DNA from: Aaosphaeria pasadenensis
Taxonomy: Eukaryota; Ascomycota; Dothideomycetes; Pleosporales
Assembly: GCA_022813625.1 (NCBI GenBank)
Contig: JAKLMB010000015.1
Location: forward strand, 744,001-808,000
DNA length: 64,000 bases
Reading direction: 5' to 3'
A program made the translations under genes and the position numbers. Below the pieces are notes generated by a model. The model saw only the letters and a program-made list of their open reading frames with translations. It did not search any database and had not been told where the DNA came from. Shown piece by piece: positions 10,824-23,200 of the stretch; position 1 is the first letter of the stretch; every line of letters starts with the position of its first letter.

Positions 10824-12144
10824 ATGCCTTTGAATGAGACATACATACCCCCGCCTCCGAGTGGCAAGTCAATGAAGGCTGTGCGATTCCACGGAGAGCG
10901 TGACCTGAGATATGAAGACATCCCCGTACCACAGGTCGGGAAGGGCCAGGTCAAGCTTCGGCCATCTTGGGTGGGAATTTGTGGAAGTGGTCAGTCTCCT
11001 GAACCAAATTGTGAAGTCGTAGCTCAATAGTCTAGATCTCCACGAGTATCTCGGAGGACCGAATCTCTGTCCCACGACCCCTCACCCCATCACTGGAGAG
11101 ACAGTGCCCTTGACCTTCGGCCACGAATTTAGCGGTGTTGTCGAAGAGGTTGGTGAGGGCGTGACAGATTATAAACCCGGTGATCGAGTAGTTGTACAGC
11201 CCATCATTTACGACGGTACATGCGGTGCATGCAAAGAGGGTCTTCATAACTGCTGCTGGAGTAATGGATTTGTAGGCTTGAGCGGTGGGTCTTCGTCTAC
11301 TAGCAAATACGTGATTACAAGGCATTCTGACATCAAACAGGTTGGGGCGGAGGCTTGGCCGAGCACATTGTTGTGCCAACTTCGACGTTATATCATCTTC
11401 CGGATAATGTTCCTCTTGAAATTGGAGGTCAGTTGTTTCCCTTATAACATATTCAGCTCGGAACTGATTATAGCCAAGCGCTTGTTGAGCCTCTCGCGGT
11501 CGGATGGCATGCTGTCAAGATTAGCCCGTTCAAGAAGGGAGATGCTGTACTGATCCTCGGAGGTGGCCCCATTGGCATATCGGTTATACTTGCGCTCAAA
11601 GCTAGAGGTGCCGATAAGATCATAGTTTCTGAGATCAGTCGACGAAGGCAGGAGTTCGCAAAGAAGTTTGGGGCCCACTATGTCATTGATCCCACCACAG
11701 AAGATGTCGTTAAGCGATGCCGGGAGCTGTGCGATGGCCAAGGCGTGCATGTAGTCTACGATTGTGCTGGTGTGCAGGCTGGTTTGGATCAAGGCGTCCA
11801 TGCTACTCGCGCCCGAGGAACTATTGTCAACATCGCAATCTGGGAGAAAGCCTGCTCCATTGTACCGAACGACTTGACCTTCAAGGAGAGGAAGTATATG
11901 GGGGTTGCAACATATCAGATCGGTGATTTCGAGGAAGTGATTGTAAGTGGTTGCAGTGGAGAAGACATCGTAACGGAACTAATGTGAAGTGTAGAATGCG
12001 ATATCGTCAGGCAGCATGAAGCCACATGACATGATTACGCAGAAGATAGAGCTGACGGAGGTGGAAGAGAAAGGATTCAAGTCGCTGATCAACGACAAGG
12101 ACAATCAAGTCAAGATTCTGGTGAAAGTGGGAGGGGAAGATTGA
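10824..12144 (+). CDS. Butanediol/sorbitol-type zinc dehydrogenase
   Basis: NAD-dependent medium-chain dehydrogenase close to (R,R)-2,3-butanediol dehydrogenase and polyol dehydrogenases. Five exons (10824-10989, 11036-11284, 11341-11427, 11479-11942, 11995-12144) give 371 residues. Splicing restores each motif: GICGSDLHEYLGG (catalytic Cys), GHEFSG, structural zinc CGACKEGLHNCC, LVEPLAVGWH and the dinucleotide loop ILGGGPIG. Introns are very short (46-56 bp). The ending TEVEEKGFKSLINDK is typical of the butanediol dehydrogenase group. A Met at 10872 just before KAVRF is an alternative start that removes a Pro-rich 16-residue leader. The exact substrate (acetoin/butanediol versus a polyol) is inferred. 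Confidence 0.88.
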
Positions 12145-12427
12145 GGATCCCCAAGGTTGATAGGAGTATACCCTGAGCACCCTGATGTCAGACTAGGTTG
12201 TTGTTGATTCCTGACGTAGGTTCAAGGAGATGGAAAGTATCTTTCGAGCAATATCATTGGTTTTTAAAAAGTCTTTGGATGACAATGGTGATATATAGTA
12301 TATCGAAATGTGCCAATAGTTAGTTTGACAAATAAAGGGCGTCACATCATTTGGTTTGACCGCGAAAGATATCAAGTCAAATACCTTCTCATGTCCCACA
12401 ACGGAACCCAGGGGAATTGAATGCATA
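12145..12427. other. 3' flank of dehydrogenase gene
   Basis: AT-leaning non-coding DNA up to the MITE. Nothing recognised. Confidence 0.4.
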
Positions 12428-12429
12428 TA

Positions 12430-12588
12430 CAGAGGGTAGGTACGTCGGGTCGTACACCTGCTAGTGTTTTTAGCAGATACAAGGTATAATATGTGCGTTT
12501 ACAGCCTCTTATTTGCTACAGTGCAGCTTATAAAAGTTCAAGTGTACATGATACCAGCAGGCGTATGACCCGACGTGCCTACCCTCTG
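12430..12588. mobile_element. MITE-like element with 36-bp inverted ends and TA target duplication
   Basis: 159-bp element. The left end CAGAGGGTAGGTACGTCGGG (continuing to 12465) and the right end read in reverse from 12588 match over 36 bp with four mismatches, all transitions. TA directly flanks both ends (12428-12429 and 12589-12590), as expected for Tc1/mariner-type insertion. The ~87-bp core has no coding capacity, so it would be moved by a transposase elsewhere. Direct evidence is the inverted repeat; the superfamily is inferred. Confidence 0.7.
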
Positions 12589-12590
12589 TA

Positions 12591-13694
12591 CTATCTGGAT
12601 TGGGTCGACGATTACTTATCAAGGCTTCACGGCTTGTATGGTTAGAAGAACTACTTACCGTGCGACAATATCCCCCTACGATAATTGACGAGCAGAGCTT
12701 ACTGTTGATGACCGGCGAGTACGCAATCGGAAACGAGATGCAAGAGGAGTCCGTGCAGAGCAAGACGCAAAGAGAAAGCATTAGTTAGCAAGAATGAGCA
12801 TTGTAATAGAATCAGATGCCGAGGCTCGAGTAGAAAAAATTAGGAACAATGCTGCGAGTAAATATGATGTTCCGGTCCTTGTGAAATGGTGATCGTCTGT
12901 GGCTGTGCCGGCTACCGTCCTCGATCCGCTGAGCCACTCGAGAAGATCCAGAAGATCCAGAAGATCCACAGAAGACGGTTCAGGATCGTGATGCAAGCCT
13001 TGCCTTGGAAATTGACGACCCTGAAAACTTGATGTAACTCCATTTTCTAGTCGTAGGGGTCTGGCCCGCAAAAATGGCCGATCTGTGCTTGCTGGACATG
13101 CCCCATTTCGTAAAGCTATGGGAGGCAGTGGTAGTGCACCAATTGCTTCGATCGCAGCTTTGATCTCAGTGGCTTGGGGGATGACGAACGGTAGGCCTTC
13201 GCTTGCTTGGTTTAGACCGATTGAAGGAAGATGCTAGCCGATCCAATGCACGATCTTGGATATAATGATGCATAAGAGGCAAGGTTATTACATCCGAGAG
13301 CTGTGACTGGCTGATGGGGGATGGAAAGAATACTGGGCAGGGCCGTGTGGCCCTTTTTCCCTGCCTACAAGTTCGGATGACGTCGCGGCCTCGACCCACT
13401 CACACCACAGTAACTGTGACCACACAGGCAAGACAGAACGGAACAGGACAGGGCAGGGCAGGCCTGCGTGCGTCATCGCCCTCACCCCGTCTGTAAAATA
13501 AAATGGTCCCCTCCCAACAACCTCAACCGGAATCAGATTCGATCAATTCAACAAAGGGAGGCAAATTCTTTGCACTAACACCTACTACCTCCCTAACAAA
13601 ACTCTTTCCTTCTTCTTCCATCTCGTTTGCGCCTCTGCCTCTACATCTTCTTCCATCTTTGCCGACACAAAATACACCACCACCAACTTCAACC
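12591..13694. other. Intergenic upstream of the MARVEL gene
   Basis: Non-coding as far as I can see. A 9-bp unit GAAGATCCA is repeated three times at about 12942-12968, and a G/A-rich tract lies near 13430-13470. The last 200 bp are C/T-rich, as in a fungal 5' leader. Confidence 0.45.
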
Positions 13695-14591
13695 ATGGCT
13701 TTCGGCAGTGCTGCGCTGAAGTTCTTTCAAACCTTCCTATATGCTCTCGAGTTCTGCTGCTCAGGCATCATCCTCGGTATCTACAGTTACTTCCTCTCTG
13801 TCCTTGCCGACCGCAATGCACCCATCTACACTTGGGTTAAGGCTGTCGAGGGTATCTCTGGCGCTGCCGTCCTCTACACCATCTGCGCAGTCCTCTTCAC
13901 CTGCTGCCTTGGCGGCAAGACTTTCTTCGCATTCCTTGCCATCATCTTCGATCTTCTCTTCACCGGAGGCTTGATTGCCATTGCCGTTCTTACTCGCGAT
14001 GGTGCCGGTAGCTGCCGGGGCAATGTTGACACTCCTCTTGGAAATGGTCCAGCCGACTCCAAGCAGGGCTTTGGCAGCAATGGCCAGGGAAGGCAAATCA
14101 CTTACTCTGTCTCTCTCCACACTGCGTGCCGTCTGAACACCGCTGTCTTTGCCGTTGCCATCATTGGAGCGTAAGTAAATCCATACCAGCGATCATGCTG
14201 CAATTTGCTAACCTTTCACTCTAGTTTCCTCTTCGCCATCTCCGCTATTGTCCAGCTCTTCCTTGGTCGTAACCACCGCAAAGAGAAGCGTTTTGGCCCT
14301 AGTCCTGCCAACAACTACACTCGTGGCAGCGGTATCAAGTTCTGGCAGCGCAACCGCAAGGCCCGTGGAGGCCTTCGTGATCCTGAGATGACCGCTGGTG
14401 CTGGCCCTGCTCCCGGTACTCTTGCTCCTGGTGCTGGCCGTGACTACCGCCCCTCTCACGATACTGCCTACACCGGCTCTACTGTTGCACCCAACTCAGC
14501 ATATGAGAACCCTCACAAGCCATTGGTAGGCGGTTACCACACCGCGCCGACTGGCACCTACAACAATGCCACTCCCGCCACCAACTACTAG
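13695..14591 (+). CDS. MARVEL-domain-like four-span membrane protein
   Basis: Two exons, 13695-14170 and 14225-14591, with a CTAAC branch site inside the intron; 280 residues. Four hydrophobic segments are visible: FLYALEFCCSGIILGIYSYF, AVLYTICAVLFTC, FAFLAIIFDLLFTGGLIAIA and FAVAIIGAFLFAISAIVQLF. The first three are closely spaced and a Cys-containing loop (SCRGNVDTPLGN) precedes the fourth. The cytosolic tail of about 110 residues is basic, then rich in Gly, Pro, Tyr and Thr. This is the layout of fungal MARVEL-type proteins, which sit in plasma membrane or secretory membranes. The frame stays open upstream to an ATG at 13503. I chose 13695 because its context is better and the added 64 residues are low complexity. 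Confidence 0.75.
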
Positions 14592-14975
14592 AGGCTTAAT
14601 ATATAAGGCAATGAAGAATCATGCATCGGCATTGATTGAATTAGTACGGGGATGAAGAGAGTTTCCTTTTACCTCTCATAATTGTGTACTACCACCCAAC
14701 ATGATACCAAGATCGATTACGACATTTTTTACCCAGGACTTCCAACGGAAGTGGAGAGTCTGATACCTTTAGCAATGTACAATAACCTATTACATACCTA
14801 ATAATACATAATGAACATAACATACACACATTACGTTGCACGTGCTTCACTGTGACTGACTACTGTTGGCATAATTCCCATCTCTGAATTGGTGGAAACA
14901 CTAGATGACTGTATGAAGGGTATTTTCAACGCCCAAAACTCCGTCAAGCAACATTTACCATCAACGAAGAAGAAT
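14592..14975. other. Convergent 3' flanks of MARVEL gene and MHF1
   Basis: A/T-leaning spacer with poly(A)-signal-like stretches (AATAATACATAATG). No gene seen. Confidence 0.4.
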
Positions 14976-15484
14976 TTAAGATGATTTCTTCCCCTTCCCT
15001 TTCGTTGCAGTGGCGCCCGAAGGCCGCCCTCGAGGCTTCTTCTGGGCTACTGTGCGACTCTCTGCAGCCTTGATCTCATCCAGCTTCTGCTTTAGCACCG
15101 TCTCCAGGCCTTCATTCCGCCTTGATAAGAGCATCACATCATCCGTCTGGATCACTCGTCGACCAGCATGTTTGGCGAATGTTTCCAGGTCGCGAGATGT
15201 ATTCGCTAACATAATAATGAGCCAAACCTGACAAGACACACTGGACAACAATGATGAGATCAAAGTACTTACAAATCTGCGTGTAGACAAGCTCTGTCAA
15301 TGCAGCGATGAATTGTGGTGTTGCATTTAAGTTCTGGTCTAGGGACTCTTCATCGATGAACTGCCCGATTGAGTACCAAAGGGAGGATTTGAGACGCTGT
15401 TCGGCCGGTCAATTATAGCAACGAAATTGAGAGATGAAGGAACCTCACCTCTTCCTGCTCAGCATCTGCGTCGTTTGAAGCCAT
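14976..15484 (-). CDS. MHF1: MHF1 / CENP-S histone-fold protein
   Basis: Subunit of the MHF1-MHF2 (CENP-S/CENP-X) heterotetramer, which binds branched DNA with FANCM/Mph1 at stalled forks and is part of the inner kinetochore CCAN. Exons 15484-15449, 15396-15273 and 15205-14976 encode 129 residues. The histone fold is clear: LKSSLWYSIGQFIDEE, then ATPQFIAALTELVYTQ, DLETFAKHAGRRVIQTDDV and MLLSRRNEGLETVLKQKLDE. The C-terminus KKPRGRPSGATATKGKGKK is basic with an AT-hook-like RGRP core. The start was taken at 15484, where a short acidic first exon (MASNDADAEQEE) splices in frame. Confidence 0.88.
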
Positions 15485-16067
15485 CTTTCAATACCCTTCA
15501 GCAGAGAGCGCGAATTAATTGTAGATAGATACTGTACTGTCTCATCTGCTGCCGGTAGACGTCGGACGCGACGTAGTCTGTTAGCGGAAGTCGCGCCTTT
15601 GCGGGCATCTTCGGCGCATGGACCGTGCACAACTTTCCCATTGACTAGCTCACCGAGCCCTCCGTTTTCCTTTCCCAAGACGACAGAGCGCGATTTTTCA
15701 ATATATTTCATCCGGAGTACCATTGGAACCCGCGCAATTTAATATTCCTTTTTGCAATTGCAACATTTCCTTGAAATCTTTCACTACTTAAAGAGCCATC
15801 CGTCACACGTTGCTCAAAACTTCTGCAAAACTCTCGCAATCACACCGAGTTGGAGAAACATCCCGGAAATCCCCCACCCAATCCATCAAGCACAAGCACG
15901 AACTTGGTCCTCAATTCCCAACCCTTCTTCTCGCACCCGGCTGTACGGATAGACAGGACATCCACCCACCTACAAACTCCCTTTGCAGCACCTCGAACGG
16001 TTGCAAAGGATTGTCGATCACTCATCCATCCACCCACACCTACACCACCCACCCGCACACCACCACC
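15485..16067. other. Divergent promoter region, MHF1 and PGA2
   Basis: Shared upstream DNA of two divergent genes. The PGA2 side is C/A-rich (CACCCACACC-like repeats), suggesting its 5' leader. Confidence 0.45.
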
Positions 16068-16505
16068 ATGTCTCTCGAGGGAGAAAACATCGGCGACACG
16101 CTCTCTCGATGGGGAGGCAACCTCACGCGCAACACATCTGCCGCATTCACAGACCTGCGGCCGAAGGACTACATCCGGCTTGTCATCATCGTGGGCACAT
16201 ACTCGCTGATCCGGCCGTGGCTCGTGAAGCTGGGCCAGAAGCTGCAGACCAAGGCGCATGAGAACGACGCCGCGGAGACGGGGGAGATATCCGCCAACGA
16301 GCTCAGAGGCAAGATTGAGATCCCCGGCGTGGGTGACAGCGACGAGGACGAGGAGGAGGAGGCCAAGCCTGGGGACTGGGGACGGAATGCTAGGGTCAGG
16401 CAGAGGAAATTCGTCAGAGAGGCTTTGCAGAAGGAGGAGGATAGGCTGAGGGATGAGCAGGCCGACGAGAGCGACAAGGAGATTGAGCAATTCTTGGTTG
16501 ACTAG
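16068..16505 (+). CDS. PGA2: Pga2-family ER trafficking protein
   Basis: Single-exon, 145 residues. Yeast Pga2 is an essential ER/nuclear-envelope protein needed for maturation and trafficking of Gas1 and alkaline phosphatase. The sequence has the family's layout: a soluble N-terminus (GDTLSRWGGNLTRNTSAAFT), a hydrophobic stretch YIRLVIIVGTYSLIRPWLVK around residues 36-55, then an acidic middle (SDEDEEEEA) and a charged helical tail QRKFVREALQKEEDRLRDEQ. The start codon has good context (CACCATG) and is the only reasonable choice. Assignment rests on the family pattern, not on catalytic residues. Confidence 0.8.
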   Translation: MSLEGENIGDTLSRWGGNLTRNTSAAFTDLRPKDYIRLVIIVGTYSLIRPWLVKLGQKLQTKAHENDAAETGEISANELRGKIEIPGVGDSDEDEEEEAKPGDWGRNARVRQRKFVREALQKEEDRLRDEQADESDKEIEQFLVD

Positions 16506-17239
16506 AAAGGGGAAATCGATTGGTCGCGTCACGCTTCTTCCTTGTTCTTCTGCTTGCTGTCTGTCTAGCCACAGGCAAGTGGGTTCGGCGCGCATTGAGA
16601 GAGAGAGAGGGGGGGGGGGGGAGGGCAAAAGAGAGAATACCATCAACAGCCACCACGGCAACGCGTGCCGCCCACATACGGAATAATTATGACGTTCCAG
16701 CATTCCGACGTCTTGCACGATTGCTAATGAACTCTTCGTGACAAGCTTCACGAAGCTTTTAGCCGTTTCACAGTACATGCCCCTGACGTGTGAGTTCCCT
16801 GGGTGACACTTGCGTGATCACGCTGATTTAGGAGAAAAGCCTCGCAATGCATTCCTCATGTCCTTGTTCCAGCATCCCCAGAATGTGGCAGCGAGACTCT
16901 CGACGACGTCGCGAGACTGCCGTTTCGACAATACTGAGTCAATTTGTATTCTGAAACAGAGTGCCAAAGGCGTTTTTTCGTTGACAGAAAGCTTCCTTAC
17001 AAATCTCTACCTTTTTCTTGATATTTAAAATCAAATGGATATTCGATATTTGATGCTTTCCATTGTTGAGTCGCAAAAGGGAGCCGGTAGACGCATGAAT
17101 AGACGCGCCTCTTGAGGAATCCACGCGCCCATCACCTGGAGAACAGCGCGTCCATTCCCTTGCTTGCTACATTAACCTTTACAATGCCCGCAAACCCTCG
17201 AGTTGACAGCCTCAGCAGTGGTTTCCCTTGGTTTCCACC
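16506..17239. other. Intergenic, PGA2 to giant LPMO-like gene
   Basis: A GA-repeat runs into a 13-base G homopolymer at 16609-16621. No protein-coding signal. Confidence 0.5.
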
Positions 17240-20200
17240 ATGGCTCCACACTCGTTCGCGCGTACACTATGTACGCTTCCAATCTTTCTCTCCGGGGCTC
17301 TCTCCCATATGCAAATGAAAGAGCCCTCACCACTACGAGACCCTCACAGCAACAGAAAAGATGAGCCGAAGGACTGGAACATCCTCACGCCTCTCAAGTC
17401 AGATGGCAGTGATTTTGCCTGCAAAGGCTACCAATACAACACACCTCTCACCTCCGTCGCAGAGTATGAAGCTGGCGAGACGTATCAGTTGACCACGATG
17501 GGTCATGCTACCCATGGCGGTGGTTCTTGCCAGATCTCGCTCTCCTGTGACAACGGATCAAACTTCAAAGTACTGAAGAGCATGATGGGAGGTTGCCCGG
17601 ATCCCGATAGGGAATATGACTTTACGATTCCAGAGTATGCAGAGACTGCACGGTGTCTTCTCGCCTGGACCTGGTACGTTTAGCAGTCCACGTATGTTTG
17701 TGCCTAAACGCGCCTGCTGATTTTCCTGCAGGTTCAATAGAATTGGAAACCGCGAGATGTATATGAATTGTGCTGTCGTTGACATTATTGGTGCGGGAGA
17801 CTCTACCAAGAGATCTGCCTCTGCCTCTGCCGCAGTGGCTCAAGCCGCTTTGTCTGACCTACCTGACCTCTACGTTGCCAACCTTGCGGGTATCAACAGT
17901 TGCAAGGTCGACGAGATCACTGATGCTGTGTTCGACAGACCAGGTGACGATGTTGAGTACGGTGATGAATTCAAGGCCTCGACTTCCAAGAAATCCAAAG
18001 GAAACAAGTGCGTCGGCGTTGGCCGTAAGCACTCCGACAGTGATTCGTCTTCGTCTAGCGATTCTGGTAAGAGCAAGAGTAAGGGTTCTGGATCATCCAA
18101 GTCTGCTTGTAACTCCAGCAGCGGCCAATGGAGTCCTGATTGTCTTGGTCTGCCGGCCGGTTCGGCTTCCAAGCCCAAGAAGGGATCTCCCAAGAAGGGC
18201 GGCATTAGTGAGGCAGATATCCAGAAGGCGGTTGCAGAACTGACCAAGGGACTTCGAGAGAGCGATTCTGATGATGAGGAGCGTACCGTGGAGCTGGTCT
18301 TCGCAAGCTCCTATGATGACGAAGAAGAAGAAGAAGCATCTCCCAAGGATTTCCATCAATTCGCAAAGCCAAATTTCTACAACGATTACGACGATGATGT
18401 TGACAGCGATGAGTACGAACACGAGCATTTTGGCCTCTACCGCCAGCTCAAGGCTCGTCAAGCCCCCGAGGAGGACTTCGCGTCTACCGACAGGAGCGAG
18501 TTCTTCGCTTCCGATGAAGATCTAGTTCCCGGACTCGAGCTCGTCTCCGACGAGAGCACCACGTTCCTGGCCATCGACCAAGCAACTGGCACCGTGATCG
18601 CAGCCATCCCCACGGACGAGCCCGTCCTCAACGATGACGGCTTCCTCCTCGTTGATGCGCCGTTCGGCACAGCCGACCCGCTTGGCTTTTTGGTGCCTGG
18701 CCCGCTTGAGCCAGCTGCACCTACAGAGGTTCCGGCTGTCCCAAGCGAACCTGTTGCTATCGTCGCTTCTGAGGTGGTTCCTACAGGCGTTGCTAGCGGC
18801 CTTGAGGAATTCATTTGGCCCACCGACTCAGCAGCCCCAGCCGCTGTCATCGGAGAGGCCGTTGCAACAGAAGTACCCGGCGTTGCTGAACCTGCGATCG
18901 AGATACCGGCAGTCGAACCAGCAGTAGAGCCCGTTGCCCCCGTCGAGCCTGCACCTGCACCAGCAGTCGAACCAGTCGCTCCCGTCGAGCCAGCCGCTCC
19001 CGCTGTTGAACCTGTTGCTCCCGTCGAACCCGTTGCTCCTGTTGAGCCAGCCGCTCCCGTCGAGCCAGCCGCTCCTGTTGAGCCAGCTGCCCCCGTCGAG
19101 CCCGCAGTTGCACCAGCAGTCGAGCCTATTCCTCTCGAGCCAGCCGTTGACCCAGCGCTTGTGGATCCTGTTCCCAATCCTGCCCCTGAAGCCCCAGTCG
19201 ATCCTGCTGTCGATGTAGCTCCTATTGAGCCAGTCCCAGTTCCTGGTGAAGTCCCCGCTGCCGATCCTGCTCGAATTGACATTCCTGGACTTGCGCCTAA
19301 ACTTCCTTTGCTAGCACCGGCACCTGCGCTCCCCATCGTTCCGGGCATTTCTGTCAGCGGCGCTCCACTGATTTCGATCGACCCATCGATCTTGCCAGTC
19401 GGCCAACCGGTTGCTATTCCAGGCGTTCCCGAGATCTCTCTTGATATCCCCGCGATTCTCCCGGCCCCGACTGCTCCTGAGGTCTTCATCGACCCTATTC
19501 TTCCTGTGGAGACGCCCGCCGTGCCGATTGATATTGCTGCTCCTGCCATTCCTCCAATTGAGCCAGTAATCCCTCCAGTTGAACCTGTCGTTCCTCCGGT
19601 CGAACCCGTCATCCCTCCGATCGAGCCAGTCATCCCTCCCGTGGAACCAGTCGTTCTTCCGGTTGAGCCCGTCATTCCTCCGGTCGAGCCAGTCATCCCC
19701 CCAGTCGAGCCAGTTATCCCTCCGGTCGAGCCAGTTATCCCTCCGGTCGAGCCAGTCGTTCCCGTGGACCTTCCTGTGTCCATTCTTCCTGCTCCTCCTG
19801 TTGATCCTTTGGCAGCAATTCCTCCAGTTGCTCCTCTGCCGATTGAACCAGTTCTGCCAATCGACCCTCTTGCAGCAGTTCCTCCTGTTGCTCCCGTCGA
19901 AATTCCTGCACCAGTCCTACCCGTCGATCCGCTCGCAGCAGTACCACCAGTTGCCCCAGTCGATCCTCTTGCTGTGGTCCCAATCGATCCAACCGTGCCA
20001 GCTGTCCCTGAAGCGCCTGTGGTTGATCCACTCGTACCTGCTGTGCACGCTCTACCTATCGACCCGCTTGCCCCAGTCCCCCCTCTTGCTCCCATTCTCC
20101 CAGCTGCCCCTGTCGAGCCTGCAGCACCGGCCCCATCTGTTGGATGGCCGTGGGTGATCCCAAGTCTCGCCAATGCCACGGTCAATGAAACTGCTCCAGC

Positions 20201-23200
20201 AGTTGTGCTTCCTCTTATTTTGAATGGCACCACCAACAGCACTGCCAACGCGACCACGCTTGAGGCACCGGCACCAGCACCAGTCATCGATGAAATCGCT
20301 GAAGACTTGGACACCGTTGGCTCAGACGAAGACTTCACCGACACCGAGCTTCCTGATTTGGAAGAAGATTTCGCTCGTGATGAAGATGTTTTCGTTGCCA
20401 GTAACGATGATTTGGCCACCAAAGACGCAGAAAATATCGATCTTGAATTCTCCGACTCGGATGATGACGACGATGATGATGATGACGACGACGACGACTT
20501 GAAGGGGCTCTTCCCTCCTCGCTCAGTTTCATATGGTATTCGTGGTCGTGGATTCCCTGGTGACCGATTCAAGGCAGTCAAACGAGAAGTTCCTGCAGGC
20601 GATGGCGTTGACACCGCTGCTGAGTTCTGGTTCCCCGCATCCAGTAAATGGGACGGAGATAACGTCGAGGACCTTCCGTCCTTTGAGGAGTTTGAGCATG
20701 CATTGAAAGCATCGAAACAGCCCAAGAAGTCCCATGACGACGGACACCGCAGTGGAAGTGGAGGCAATGAAAAGAGCGGCGGCAAGGGCGAAGGCGGTGG
20801 TTCTGGAGGAGGTGAAGGTCAAGGTGGCAAGGGAGGCCAAGGAGGAGGTAACTCTGAAGGAGGCGGAGAGGGCGGCAACAAGCCTCAAATCCCCAGTTTG
20901 GGCAGCGACGTCAAGGCTCCTTCTACTGATACCCAAAAGAGCTCTGGTGGTTCTTCCAGTTCCAGCTCCAAGAGTAGCTCAGGAGCAGCACCTTCTGCCA
21001 AACCTGAGGAGAGCTCCGATGATTCGTCTAAGCCAGAGGAGGAATCCAGTGAAGAAAGTGCCGCTCCCGAAGAAGAAGAGGACACTTCCACAGAAAAGAG
21101 TTCCGGCGAATTCCAACTCGAAGAAACCTCCGACGAAGACACGTCTGAGGAGGCTACAGCGACCTCTGAGGAAAGCAAGCCTGAAGAGACTGGAGAAGGC
21201 AAGCCAGAAGCAAGCTCCGAAGAGGCCGAAACTGAAGAAAGCACCGAAGAGGAAAAACCTGAAGAGAGCACCGAAGAAAGCACTGAAGAAGAAAAACCTG
21301 CGGAAGAATCGTCCGAATCATCCGAATCGTCCGAATCTTCTGACTCCAGCGAGGCCAAGTCTGAGGAGGAGGACACTTCCACTGATGGTGAGGCTGCTGA
21401 TGGCTGGCCTTCCGAGGACTCTCGCCGCAAGCGCCAGTACTATGAAGGATATGATAGTAGTTACGGCTCCGGTTCCTACGATAAGTCTATCTACGGCATC
21501 AAGGACAATGGCGTTGGCGCAGGATCTACTTTTGAATTAGTCTATGGGCACAAGGACCCGTATGGCAAGGGCTATTCTGATTCTAAGAGCTACAGCGACC
21601 CCTATGGCCAAAGCTACGAGGATCCGTACGGCTCCAAGTATGGTAGCAGCGGCAGTCAAGATCACGGCAAAGGTGGCGGTGGCCATGGTTCATCTGATCA
21701 CCAAGGCGGCGGCGGCGGCGGCGAGTCTGGAGGTGGAAAGCCTGAAGGCGGACCTCCAGAAGGTGCCGGAGGCAAGCCATCTGGTGGGCAAGGAGGACCC
21801 TCTCAAGGCGAACAAGGCGGCAAACCCTCAGGCGGTCCTCCATCCGAAGGCGAGGGTGGAGAGTCTGGCCAGCATCAAGGAGGACCCCCCTCCGGAGGAC
21901 CTCCCTCTGAAGGCGGCGATCAATCCGGAAAGCCCCAAGGCGGCCCTCAAGGCGGTGGTCCTGGCGGACAAGGTGGTCCCCCATCATGGGTTTCGAGCGG
22001 CGGATCACCACCATGGGGCTCAGGACCACCACCGTGGGTTAACGGCGGCGGCCAAGGAGGCCATGGCGGCCAGGGCGGTCAAGGCGGTCAAGGCGGTCAT
22101 GGTTTTGGAGGACAGTCCAACTCAGGCGAGTCTGTTGATGGACATTCGCCTGTAGATGGATTCCCGGATGACTGGAGCGCTGGCGGCGACGACAGCCACG
22201 ACGAATCTTCCGACGACTCTTCCGAAGATAAGCCTGAGGAAAGCGAAGAGAAATCTGAGAAGATGAAGCGTCAGTTTGGGTTCCCCTCTCTCTTCCCACC
22301 ACGTTTCCCTCCACTCGCACCTACTTTCCCTCCACCTGCTGTCCCAGGCCTTGGTCCATTGCCAGGATTGCCTCCATTCATCCCAGGTTTACCACCCGTT
22401 GCACCCCCCGTTGCCCCCGTTGCACCCAGCAGTGCACCTGTTGCTCCAGGACTTGGTCCATTGCCCGGACTGCCTCCATTGGCCCCAGTACTACCTCCTG
22501 TCACGCCTAGCAATCTACCTGCTGCTCCAGGGCTTGGTCCATTGCCCGGACTACCTCCATTCATTCCAGGCCTCTCTCCATACCCATATTTCCCGGCACC
22601 GCCTCCATTTGGATGGCCATCTCTGCCTCTGCCAACTGTTGCTATAACGCTGCCAGCAAAGCCACTTCCTATTCCGGATACTTCATCGATTGAAGTCGTC
22701 CCTGTCCCCTCCGAGATACCTATCGAACTTCTTGACGAGGCGCCTGTCGATACTATCCCCGAGCCAACTGCGCTACCCATCGAGCTTATTGACACAGTAC
22801 CCGTCGAAGCTGTTCCTGAGCCGACTGAGATTGCCTTTCTTGATGAGGCCCCTGAGTTGATTTTCCCATCAGAGCTTGAGTCTATAGTTCCATCCGTCTC
22901 CTTGGTAGAGATTTCCTTACCAGCAACAGACGTTCCAGTTGCGGCTGCCACTAACCAGCTCCCAGCTCAGCCAATCGCCTCGGCAATCGTACCACTAGTC
23001 CCCATTCCTGCCGTTACTTTGGCCGCTGAAGTTCCGCTGCCGTCTGTAATCAATGAAGTGATTGCAGCTGCTCCAGGGCTAGATGTTATCGTACCAACAG
23101 TTCTAGCAGAGGCTCCTGTGCTCGACACGGTCAAGCTTCCGCAACCTGTTCTTCCCCCAACCCTTGCCGATCTGTTGAAGGCCTCCGTACCTGCTGCCAA

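Noticed and set aside
8132..12144. Secondary-metabolite or catabolic cluster around the two dehydrogenases
   Set aside because: No PKS, NRPS, terpene synthase, P450 or transporter nearby, and a 1.5 kb gap with opposite strands.
16609..16621. G homopolymer as a G-quadruplex element
   Set aside because: A single G run after a GA repeat, without four spaced tracts; simple sequence or assembly uncertainty is enough.
18900..19770. CRISPR-like direct repeats
   Set aside because: Repeats are degenerate, in frame with a long gene and lack unique spacers; the genome is eukaryotic.
18458..20785. 775-codon open frame antisense to the giant LPMO-like gene
   Set aside because: It is the reverse reading of the Pro-Val-Glu repeats, giving Gly/Ser/Thr repeats. 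Codon bias keeps stops out; it has no start context, domains or splice logic.
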